NCBI GenBank assembly: GCA_964403325.1
Contig: CAYOFO010000058.1
Span: forward strand, 1 to 6,939
Direction of reading: 5' to 3'
Length of the DNA stretch: 6,939 nucleotides
DNA from: CAZQNF01 sp964403325
GTDB lineage: Bacteria; Patescibacteriota; Patescibacteriia; Magasanikbacterales; GWA2-37-8
Made by a program: the position numbers and the translations under genes
The notes under the pieces: model-generated
Database searches by the model: none
The model's input: only the letters and a program-made list of their open reading frames with translations
Told to the model about the DNA's origin: nothing
Shown: piece by piece, positions 1-5,680 of the stretch
Layout: each line of letters begins with the position of its first letter
How positions within the stretch are numbered: position 1 is the stretch's first letter

Positions 1-3000
1 AATCCAAGAAAAAACAGATTGATGCCGAGCGTGAACAAGCTATCAAAAAAGCTCAAGAAGGAGAAGGTGCTGCCGAAGCGCTTAAAGCGGCGAGTGAAGA
101 CGCGGAGCGTAAACACGAAGCTCTTGATGCTGATTTTGACCAGGCCGACAAAGAGCTGAAAGAATTGGCTCTGCTCAAGATTGTTTCGGAAAATAAGTAC
201 CAGGAATTGTCTTTGCGTTACGGTCATTTATTTGAAGCTTCCATTGGTGCTGAAGCCGTGTACAATTTGCTTTCGCGCATCAATCTCGAAGAAACCATTA
301 AAAAATTAACCGAGGAACAAGCTCTTAGCAAAGGCGCCAAATTGGAGCGCATTATACGTCGCCGCAAACTGCTTCGTTCGCTGCAAATGACGGGGATTCG
401 TCCGGAATGGATGATTATGAAAGTTATTCCGGTTATTCCACCAGACTTGCGCCCGATGGTGGCTCTTGATGGTGGACGTTTTGCCACCAGTGATTTAAAT
501 GATTTGTACCGTCGCGTCATCAATCGTAATAATCGTTTGAAGCGTCTCAAAGAACTCGATGCTCCGGAAGTTATTTGCCGCAACGAAAAACGCATGCTTC
601 AGGAAGCGGTGGATGCATTAATTGATAATAATGCCCGTCATTCGAAAACAGTAACAGCAAGTACCGGACAAAAACGTCAACTTCGCTCACTTGCGGATAT
701 CCTCAAAGGTAAGCAAGGACGTTTCCGTCAAAACTTACTGGGTAAACGCGTGGACTATTCCGGCCGCAGTGTTATCGTGGTTGGTCCGCAGCTCAATATT
801 GATGAGTGTGGTTTGCCTAAACGCATGGCCCTTGAACTTTTCCGTCCGTTTATCATGAGTGAAATTATTAAACAAGGATTGGCTCATAATGTCCGCAGTG
901 CCAATCGCTTTATTGAAGGCGAACATGATGAAGTGTGGGATATCCTCGAAGATTTAACCAAAAAAACTCGCGTTCTTTTGAATCGCGCCCCTACTTTGCA
1001 TCGTTTGGGTATTCAGGCGTTCCATCCGCGTTTGGTGGAAGGTAAAGCGATCCAGTTACACCCACTCACTTGTACTGCCTTTAACGCTGACTTTGACGGT
1101 GACCAGATGGCCGTACACTTGCCGCTTACTGCTGAAGCTCGTGAGGAAGCTGATACGCTGATGGCTTCTGAAAGAAATATTTTAAAACCAGCGACCGGTG
1201 ATTCTATCGTAACGCCAAAACAAGATATCGTGCTCGGCTGTTTTTATCTCACATACGTTGACGCGACTGATACCAAAGAAGTAACCAAGTTCTTTTCTTC
1301 AGAACAAGATGCCAAACTCGCCTATAAGAGTCGTGTGATTGGTTTGCGTGAGCCGATAAAAGTACGCTTTTCATCGCTTGAAAAGTTCCCTGAAGGAACA
1401 AAAGGTTTGGTGCTCACTTCGGTGGGACGTATTTTCTTTAATGAAGTTTTGCCAACCAAGCTGCCGTATTTTAACGAAGCAATTAACGTTAAAAAATTGG
1501 GTCTGATTATCCGCTTGTGTCTTGAACATTATGGTCAGGAGCAAACAGCCTTCTTTTTGGATAATTTGAAAAATCTGGGTTACCGCTATATTACCAAATC
1601 CGGTTATTCTCTGGGCATGGATGCTTTCCCTAAGATTGCGGAAAAACCACAGATCTTAAAAGAAGCTGATGTTAAAATTCAAGAAATGGAAGGTCAATTT
1701 CGTGATGGTCTTTTAACCCAAAGTGAGCGCCATGCTTCGATTATTGAAATTTGGGCCGAAGCAAAAGATCGTATTGTCGCCAACAACCAAGCCACGCTCG
1801 ACAAAAATAGTCCGGTGTTTGCTATGATCGATTCGGGTGCACGTGGTAGTTGGGCGCAGCTGGGTCAGGTTATTGGTATGAAAGGTTTGGTTGTGTCTCC
1901 GTCGGGCGATATTATTGAGCTGCCGATTAAAGGTAACTTTAAAGAAGGTTTCGAAGTGCTCGAATTCTTTATTTCATCCCACGGTACCCGCAAAGGTTTG
2001 TCGGATACGGCGCTGCGTACCGCGAACGCCGGTTATTTGACTCGTCGTTTGGTGGATGTGTCGCAAGATGTCATTATTTACGAAGAAGATTGTGGCGATA
2101 AAAACGGCGAGGTGTTTACAGTAGAACAATCCAAAGAAATGGGTGAAAAACTTACAAGTCGCATTTTTGGCCGCTACTTAGCTGGTGATTTGCTCGATAA
2201 AGAAGGTAACACAGTGCTCAAGCGCGGTGATGTTATAGACGAAAAAATGGTACGTTTGCTCGACACTATGCCAATTGACAAGGTGCATGTGCGCAGTCTG
2301 TTGCAATGTGTGTTGCCACGCGGAGTTTGCCGTCGCTGTTATGGTTTTGATCTTTCCAACAACAAGCCGGTACAATTTGGTACAGCTGTTGGTGTGATTG
2401 CGGCTCAGTCTATCGGTGAACCGGGTACTCAGCTGACTCTACGTACCTTCCATGTGGGTGGTGTCGCCGGAGGCAGTGATATTACGCAAGGTTTGCCTCG
2501 CGTTGAAGAATTGTTTGAAGTACGCAACCCAAAACACCAGGCTTTACTCTCAGAAGTCAGCGGTACGGTAGAAATTGAAGACGCGGCTGGAAAAGTAGTC
2601 ACCGCTCCTAACGGTAAAAAGATTTTTGAAGGTAAAAACGGTCAAAAAATTATTCGCGTCAGCTTTAAAGACATGGAAGAAATGATAGTGGCGGTAGATA
2701 ACGAAGACGAAGTAATGGTGAAAAATGATGACATGGTCAAAAAAGATGATCTGCTGGTGGTGCGCGGTGCTTCCGGTGAAAATATTACCGCCAAATACGA
2801 AGGAACTGTCAAACTCACCGTCAAAAAATTGCATTTGGAATATACAGGACCAAAAGTGCAAGAATACATTGTGCCGATGGGCTATAAAGTGGTGGTAAAA
2901 GACGGCCAGGCTATTGAGCGCGGCGATCGTCTGACAGATGGTAGTATTAATTTGCAAGAATTATTTGATCTGAAAGGACGCCCAGCTGTACAGCGCTATA

Positions 3001-3419
3001 TTTTGGAAGAAGTTCAAACGATTTATTCTTCACAAGGTCAGAAAGTTAACGACAAGCATGTAGAATTGGTTATTCGTCAGATGTTTAGCCGTGTGTACGT
3101 GGAAGATGTGGGCGAGACTGATCTTCTCCCGGGCGAAATAGTAGAAAAAACCCAGCTCTTTTTTGCCAATAAACAGACCAAGAAAAATGGTGGAAAACTC
3201 GCGACCGCCCGCGAACTTCTCCTCGGTGTCAGTAAAGTCGCTCTCTCAACGCAAAGTTTCCTTTCCTCAGCTTCGTTCCAGGAAACAGCTCGGGTGCTGA
3301 TTAATACCGCTTCCACCGGCAAGATTGATTATCTTGATGGATTGAAAGAAAATGTGATTATTGGACGGTTAATTCCAGTCGGAACCGGGTTTAATAAAGA
3401 TAAGTTTAAGAATGATTAG
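1..3419 (+). CDS. rpoC: DNA-directed RNA polymerase subunit beta' (5'-truncated)
   Basis: Catalytic large subunit of RNA polymerase. The frame is open from the left edge (first whole codon at 3) to TAG at 3417-3419, giving 1138 visible residues. The true start and the N-terminal zinc finger lie outside; the first in-frame TTG near 165 is only an internal codon. The first ~55 residues are a Lys/Glu/Ala-rich, probably coiled-coil insertion. Then come the conserved core (LDGGRFATSDLNDLYRRVINR), the magnesium-binding NADFDGD at 1083-1103 (visible residues 361-367), the bridge helix (GTRKGLSDTALRTANAGYL, about 1977-2058), the second zinc site (Cys 697, 769, 776, 779; CX6CX2C as in E. coli), the trigger loop (EPGTQLTLRTFHVGG, about 2418-2462) and the C-terminal GLKENVIIGRLIPVGTG. 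The E. coli SI3 insertion is absent from the trigger loop, but the region after it (2547-2963) is longer than in E. coli. No frameshift is seen. rpoB is expected upstream but lies outside the window. Confidence 0.98.
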   Translation, partial: SKKKQIDAEREQAIKKAQEGEGAAEALKAASEDAERKHEALDADFDQADKELKELALLKIVSENKYQELSLRYGHLFEASIGAEAVYNLLSRINLEETIKKLTEEQALSKGAKLERIIRRRKLLRSLQMTGIRPEWMIMKVIPVIPPDLRPMVALDGGRFATSDLNDLYRRVINRNNRLKRLKELDAPEVICRNEKRMLQEAVDALIDNNARHSKTVTASTGQKRQLRSLADILKGKQGRFRQNLLGKRVDYSGRSVIVVGPQLNIDECGLPKRMALELFRPFIMSEIIKQGLAHNVRSANRFIEGEHDEVWDILEDLTKKTRVLLNRAPTLHRLGIQAFHPRLVEGKAIQLHPLTCTAFNADFDGDQMAVHLPLTAEAREEADTLMASERNILKPATGDSIVTPKQDIVLGCFYLTYVDATDTKEVTKFFSSEQDAKLAYKSRVIGLREPIKVRFSSLEKFPEGTKGLVLTSVGRIFFNEVLPTKLPYFNEAINVKKLGLIIRLCLEHYGQEQTAFFLDNLKNLGYRYITKSGYSLGMDAFPKIAEKPQILKEADVKIQEMEGQFRDGLLTQSERHASIIEIWAEAKDRIVANNQATLDKNSPVFAMIDSGARGSWAQLGQVIGMKGLVVSPSGDIIELPIKGNFKEGFEVLEFFISSHGTRKGLSDTALRTANAGYLTRRLVDVSQDVIIYEEDCGDKNGEVFTVEQSKEMGEKLTSRIFGRYLAGDLLDKEGNTVLKRGDVIDEKMVRLLDTMPIDKVHVRSLLQCVLPRGVCRRCYGFDLSNNKPVQFGTAVGVIAAQSIGEPGTQLTLRTFHVGGVAGGSDITQGLPRVEELFEVRNPKHQALLSEVSGTVEIEDAAGKVVTAPNGKKIFEGKNGQKIIRVSFKDMEEMIVAVDNEDEVMVKNDDMVKKDDLLVVRGASGENITAKYEGTVKLTVKKLHLEYTGPKVQEYIVPMGYKVVVKDGQAIERGDRLTDGSINLQELFDLKGRPAVQRYILEEVQTIYSSQGQKVNDKHVELVIRQMFSRVYVEDVGETDLLPGEIVEKTQLFFANKQTKKNGGKLATARELLLGVSKVALSTQSFLSSASFQETARVLINTASTGKIDYLDGLKENVIIGRLIPVGTGFNKDKFKND

Positions 3420-3432
3420 GGTGAAATAAAGG

Positions 3433-3463
3433 AAAACAGCCTGTTGCGACAGGCTGTTTTTTT
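3433..3463 (+). terminator. Intrinsic terminator of rpoC
   Basis: Perfect stem ACAGCCTG/CAGGCTGT, extended by A-T pairs, with loop TTGCGA. It is followed by a run of seven T (3457-3463) and starts 14 nt after the rpoC stop. This is a textbook rho-independent terminator and should end the operon containing rpoC. Read leftward, the sequence after the stem is only TTTTCC, so it is less convincing in that direction. Confidence 0.93.
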
Positions 3464-3523
3464 GTGTAAGAAGTATTTTGTTTCGTTGTCCCTTTTTGTC
3501 ACCAAAAATGGACCGAAAAAGTG

Positions 3524-3576
3524 CCGGGGGCGCAGAACTCGTCCGCTGCGGCGGACTCAAACAGCTGCGCCCCCGG
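3524..3576. repeat. GC-rich nested palindrome, REP-like candidate
   Basis: A perfect 12-bp outer stem (CCGGGGGCGCAG at 3524-3535, CTGCGCCCCCGG at 3565-3576) encloses a perfect 6-bp inner hairpin (GTCCGC-TGCG-GCGGAC, 3541-3556), with unpaired spacers of 5 and 8 nt. It is far more GC-rich than its surroundings. No T-run follows on the plus strand. On the minus strand the stem is followed by CAC and five T, so weak leftward termination is possible. The shape suits a dispersed palindromic element (REP/BIME type) between convergent genes. Only one copy is present here, so the repeat status is inferred. Confidence 0.6.
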
Positions 3577-3619
3577 ACCCCTAACGATTGCGTTGGACGG
3601 CTGGGTTTATTTGTGTATT

Positions 3620-3639
3620 CCTCAGAGTGGGCTCTGAGG
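3620..3639. other. Perfect 8-bp hairpin of unknown role
   Basis: CCTCAGAG-TGGG-CTCTGAGG forms an uninterrupted 8-bp stem with a 4-nt loop. It lies 43 nt right of the GC-rich palindrome and 1 nt left of the A-tract that supplies the U-run of the leftward terminator. Neither strand has a proper T-run directly after the stem, so it is not a standard terminator. It could protect the 3' end of a transcript or belong to the same dispersed element as the palindrome. Confidence 0.5.
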
Positions 3640-3640
3640 T

Positions 3641-3664
3641 AAAAAATAGACGCTTATAGCATCT
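3641..3664 (-). terminator. Leftward intrinsic terminator of the small minus-strand gene
   Basis: On the minus strand the stem AGATGC/GCGTCT (one G-U wobble) with loop TATAA is followed by A and then six T. It begins 12 nt after the stop codon of the minus-strand gene ending at 3677. The stem is only 6 bp, so strength is probably moderate. On the plus strand the wobble becomes a C-A mismatch and there is no T-run directly after the stem, so it should act leftward only. Confidence 0.7.
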
Positions 3665-3676
3665 GTTTTGGGGTTT

Positions 3677-3904
3677 TTAGAAATTTACACTGGTTACTTT
3701 ACCGTCTTGATTCACTTTAATAGTAGTTTTAGAGGGTTCTCCTCCGCCTGTTCTGGTTTTTACTGTCTCGACCACAACTCCTTGTTGTGTTTCAACGACT
3801 GCTGCTTCAGTTTGTTTTACCTCTGAAGTGCCTGGGCCGCAACCCTCTAATTTTGCGGTAAGCACCAATGCTCCTAATATTCGTCCGAATTGTTCACCTC
3901 TCAT
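3677..3904 (-). CDS. Small hypothetical protein, probable lipoprotein
   Basis: 75 residues; I recognise no family. The N-terminus looks like a short signal sequence: Arg at 2 and 8, a hydrophobic stretch ILGALVLTA (9-17), then LEGC with Cys22, followed by GPGTSEV. LEGC departs from a standard lipobox because Glu sits at -2, but Leu at -3 and Gly at -1 fit, so membrane anchoring through Cys22 is plausible. The mature part is Thr/Val/Lys-rich and polar, with Gly-rich TGGGEPS (52-58) and an alternating pattern (TTIKVNQDGKVTSVNF) that could be one beta-hairpin. The ATG has no Shine-Dalgarno sequence and no clear promoter upstream. The case for a real gene is the lipoprotein-like N-terminus and the terminator 12 nt past the stop. 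It converges on rpoC and diverges from rplA. Confidence 0.6.
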   Translation of the reverse strand: MRGEQFGRILGALVLTAKLEGCGPGTSEVKQTEAAVVETQQGVVVETVKTRTGGGEPSKTTIKVNQDGKVTSVNF

Positions 3905-4020
3905 ATGAATGAGATTTAATAATAAAGTACGCTTTAAGATGCGTGGTTATTCAAAACTAGCAAGTGAAGACGTCTTTGTCAATGGGGAGGGTATGTCCGA
4001 TATGGAGAGTCAGTGTTGGG

Positions 4021-4049
4021 TTGACAAGTTGGGTTTTTTTGGCTAGAAT
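4021..4049 (+). promoter_or_regulatory. Sigma70-type promoter of rplA
   Basis: A consensus -35 TTGACA (4021-4026) and a -10 TAGAAT (4044-4049, five of six matches) are separated by the ideal 17 nt. Transcription should begin near 4055-4057, giving an untranslated leader of about 62 nt before rplA. An 8-bp direct repeat GTTGGGTT (4015-4022 and 4028-4035, 13-nt period) brackets the -35 box. A 10-bp palindrome AAGACGTCTT lies upstream at 3967-3976. Either could bind a regulator, but nothing shows that it does. Confidence 0.88.
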
Positions 4050-4064
4050 GGGGGTATTATTTAT

Positions 4065-4106
4065 TTTGTGGGATTCTCGGCCATTCCGGGGAGCTATAAC
4101 CACGAA
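4065..4106 (+). promoter_or_regulatory. rplA leader hairpin, candidate L1 autoregulatory site
   Basis: The rplA leader folds into a lower stem TTTGTGG (4065-4071) with CCACGAA (4100-4106), 7 bp with one G-U. An upper stem TTCTCGG (4074-4080) pairs with CCGGGGA (4086-4092), 7 bp with two G-U, closed by loop CCATT. Between them is an asymmetric internal loop, GA on the left and GCTATAA on the right. Ribosomal protein L1 is known to repress its own mRNA by binding a copy of its 23S rRNA site. The lower element here (GTGGGA opposite ATAACCAC) resembles by eye the rRNA strands GGUGGGAG and GAAAUACCACC. The fold ends 11 nt before the start codon, close enough to block ribosome entry. That L1 binds here is inferred. 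Confidence 0.55.
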
Positions 4107-4117
4107 CAAAAACATGT

Positions 4118-4798
4118 ATGTCAAAAAGAATGAATGCTTTGGCGCTTAAGATCGACAAAAGCAAGGTGTATAGTTGGCCTGAGGCCATAGAGTTGGTAAA
4201 AACCCTGAGTAGTGAAAAATTTAATGCCAGCTTAGAAATGCATGCTCACTTGGGTATTGACCCAAAAAAAGGCGAACAACAAGTACGTATTACTACAGTT
4301 TTGCCGCATGGTACCGGTAATGTAGCGGTTATTGCCGCTTTTGTCAGTCCGGAAAAAGTGAAAGAAGCCACTGAAGCCGGAGCAGACTTTGTGTATGGTG
4401 AAGAAGACATTAAACGTATTAAAGACACGGGTAAAATTGATTTTGAGGTAGCGGTTACCACTCCCGACATGATGCCTAAGCTCGCTGCAGTAGCAAAAGT
4501 GCTCGGCCCTAAAGGTCTGATGCCAAACCCTAAGACCGATACCGTAAATCCAAATGTAAAGAAAATGATCGAAGAACTCAAAAAAGGTAAAATTACCTTT
4601 AAAAATGACGATACCAGCAATGTGCATGTAAGTTTTGGTAAAATGAAATTTTCGGCTGAGCAGCTTAAAGAAAACCTGACGGTTTTGATGGAAGCCCTCA
4701 AAAAAGCCAAACCAGCTACCGCCAAAGGAACCTATATTAAAAATTTGGTTATCTGCAGCAGTATGGGTCCGAGTGTACGTATTTCCACTGAGGCTTAA
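4118..4798 (+). CDS. rplA: 50S ribosomal protein L1
   Basis: 226 residues, close to the usual bacterial L1 length. L1 binds 23S rRNA to form the mobile L1 stalk that helps release deacylated tRNA from the E site, and it often represses its own translation. Recognisable motifs are LPHGTGN (62-68; the family usually has Lys at the last position), the family signature ending GPKGLMPNP (130-138) followed by KTDTV, FSAEQLKENL (178-187), and the C-terminal GTYIKNLVICSSMGPSVRIS. ATG 4118 is chosen because it gives the conserved N-terminal length. ATG 4130 is also in frame, and ATG 4114 is out of frame. No Shine-Dalgarno sequence precedes 4118. The gene has its own promoter and terminator, and rplK is not next to it, so it appears to be transcribed alone rather than as rplK-rplA. 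Confidence 0.97.
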   Translation: MSKRMNALALKIDKSKVYSWPEAIELVKTLSSEKFNASLEMHAHLGIDPKKGEQQVRITTVLPHGTGNVAVIAAFVSPEKVKEATEAGADFVYGEEDIKRIKDTGKIDFEVAVTTPDMMPKLAAVAKVLGPKGLMPNPKTDTVNPNVKKMIEELKKGKITFKNDDTSNVHVSFGKMKFSAEQLKENLTVLMEALKKAKPATAKGTYIKNLVICSSMGPSVRISTEA

Positions 4799-4820
4799 GT
4801 TGATAAAAGTTTTCAAAATG

Positions 4821-4858
4821 AAAAAAGCTAGTGAAAATCTAGCTTTTTTTGTTTTTTT
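4821..4858 (+). terminator. Intrinsic terminator of rplA
   Basis: Stem AAAAAAGCTAG (4821-4831) pairs with CTAGCTTTTTT (4839-4849) around loop TGAAAAT. Seven T (4844-4850), a G and seven more T (4852-4858) follow. It begins 22 nt after the rplA stop. The core of the stem is short (GCTAG/CTAGC), but the long T-tract makes it convincing. The flanking A-run could also let it act leftward. Confidence 0.9.
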
Positions 4859-4916
4859 AAGCCTGCGTGGTATTATTGAAAATATCACTTATATTTTTAC
4901 TTTTTACTAAAATAGT

Positions 4917-5483
4917 ATGTTGGAAGAAAGAGGTTTTTTAGGTCGTTTAGGTGGTCGTATGGGCAAAGAAGTCCGGGCAGGACTCCTCGCGGTTGGGATC
5001 TTGGCCAACGGGGTTGAAGGGGTGGCCCACGCTGATAAAAAAAGTAAAGAGGATGATTCTTGTATAATGGTGTTGGAGCCAGAGACTGATGCGCACAAAC
5101 GTATGTGCGAAGAAAGAGATTTGGAAAAATGGAAAAAAGAACATAAAACAGGCGAATCCGTTCTAGCGTTTATGGATAAAATTTTAGGATCGCATACGCT
5201 AAATAAGTCGTTTGTAAAAAATGTGCCCCCTCAGTCAGGCGAGGTGAGAAAAATTGATTATGCCTACTTTTTACCTTTGCCGATGAATGGAGATGCGCCC
5301 ACAAGAGTATTGCAAGAGATTGCAAAAACAATAGCTCCTGTTTTGCAAAGCAGAGAGGTATGGAAAAATTCAAAACAGGCAAAAGAGATTGAGGGGAAAC
5401 TAGGCGCGACCTGGGTTATTGGAAACAATGCAGAGGGAGGAATTCATACATTGTTAGAATTTATAAATAGCGCAACCAAATAA
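4917..5483 (+). CDS. Hypothetical Sec-exported protein
   Basis: 188 residues; I recognise no family. A basic N-region (RLGGRMGKEVR) is followed by a hydrophobic core AGLLAVGILANGVEGV (21-36) and a signal-peptidase-I-type site AHA/D (cleavage after Ala39), so the protein is probably exported through Sec. The mature part starts with a charged Lys/Asp/Glu segment containing two Cys (49 and 64) that could form a disulfide. It continues as a mixed-charge, probably helical domain ending WVIGNNAEGGIHTLLEFI. The start is uncertain. ATG 4917 has no Shine-Dalgarno, while in-frame ATG 4959 (Met15) has AGGTGG 4 nt upstream and would give a more usual signal peptide. No convincing -35/-10 pair precedes the gene; a lone TAAAAT at 4908-4913 would imply the later start. 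It is first in a likely three-gene operon, 19 nt before the next gene. Confidence 0.75.
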   Translation: MLEERGFLGRLGGRMGKEVRAGLLAVGILANGVEGVAHADKKSKEDDSCIMVLEPETDAHKRMCEERDLEKWKKEHKTGESVLAFMDKILGSHTLNKSFVKNVPPQSGEVRKIDYAYFLPLPMNGDAPTRVLQEIAKTIAPVLQSREVWKNSKQAKEIEGKLGATWVIGNNAEGGIHTLLEFINSATK

Positions 5484-5502
5484 ATTCAAACGGATTATTT
5501 AT

Positions 5503-5679
5503 ATGGAAATTCAACGTTTGGAGGGAGCTTTTAAAAAGGCATACCAAGGTTTACGTCAATTTATGTTTGACCTTTTTTGTATTGAAAATGAACGCAAGAT
5601 TCTGATTGAAGAAGTTTTGGAAGAAGCAAAGCAAAAGAAAATGGAAGAGGTAAAACAACATATTTCTGATTTAAAATAA
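5503..5679 (+). CDS. Small charged helical protein, hypothetical
   Basis: 58 residues, ATG 5503 to TAA 5677-5679; family unknown. The N-terminal half (MEIQRLEGAFKKAYQGLRQF, then MFDLFCIENE) is amphipathic. The C-terminal half is rich in Glu and Lys (EEVLEEAKQKKMEEVKQHI) and is probably one long helix or short coiled coil. There is no signal peptide, no transmembrane segment and one Cys (26). It could be a small cytoplasmic partner of a neighbour. Support comes from its position, filling the gap between two larger genes with 19 and 1 nt spacing on the same strand, and from its protein-like composition. No Shine-Dalgarno is visible. Confidence 0.6.
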   Translation: MEIQRLEGAFKKAYQGLRQFMFDLFCIENERKILIEEVLEEAKQKKMEEVKQHISDLK

Positions 5680-5680
5680 T

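Noticed and set aside
2550..2957. 135-codon minus-strand open frame inside rpoC
   Set aside because: It lies wholly within the conserved beta' coding sequence and has the Phe/His-rich composition of an antisense shadow.
3369..3560. Minus-strand open frame across the rpoC terminator and palindrome
   Set aside because: It runs from inside the palindrome through the rpoC terminator into rpoC and has no start signals.
3964..4149. Plus-strand open frame of 61 codons upstream of rplA
   Set aside because: It spans the rplA promoter and leader hairpin and overlaps the rplA start. Its residues (rich in Trp, Phe and Gly) do not look like a conserved protein.
4232..4888. 218-codon minus-strand open frame opposite rplA
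   Set aside because: It is antisense to a certain ribosomal protein gene, crosses its terminator, and has a Phe/His/Asn-rich composition typical of antisense reading. The shorter minus-strand frame at 4246-4725 is rejected for the same reason.
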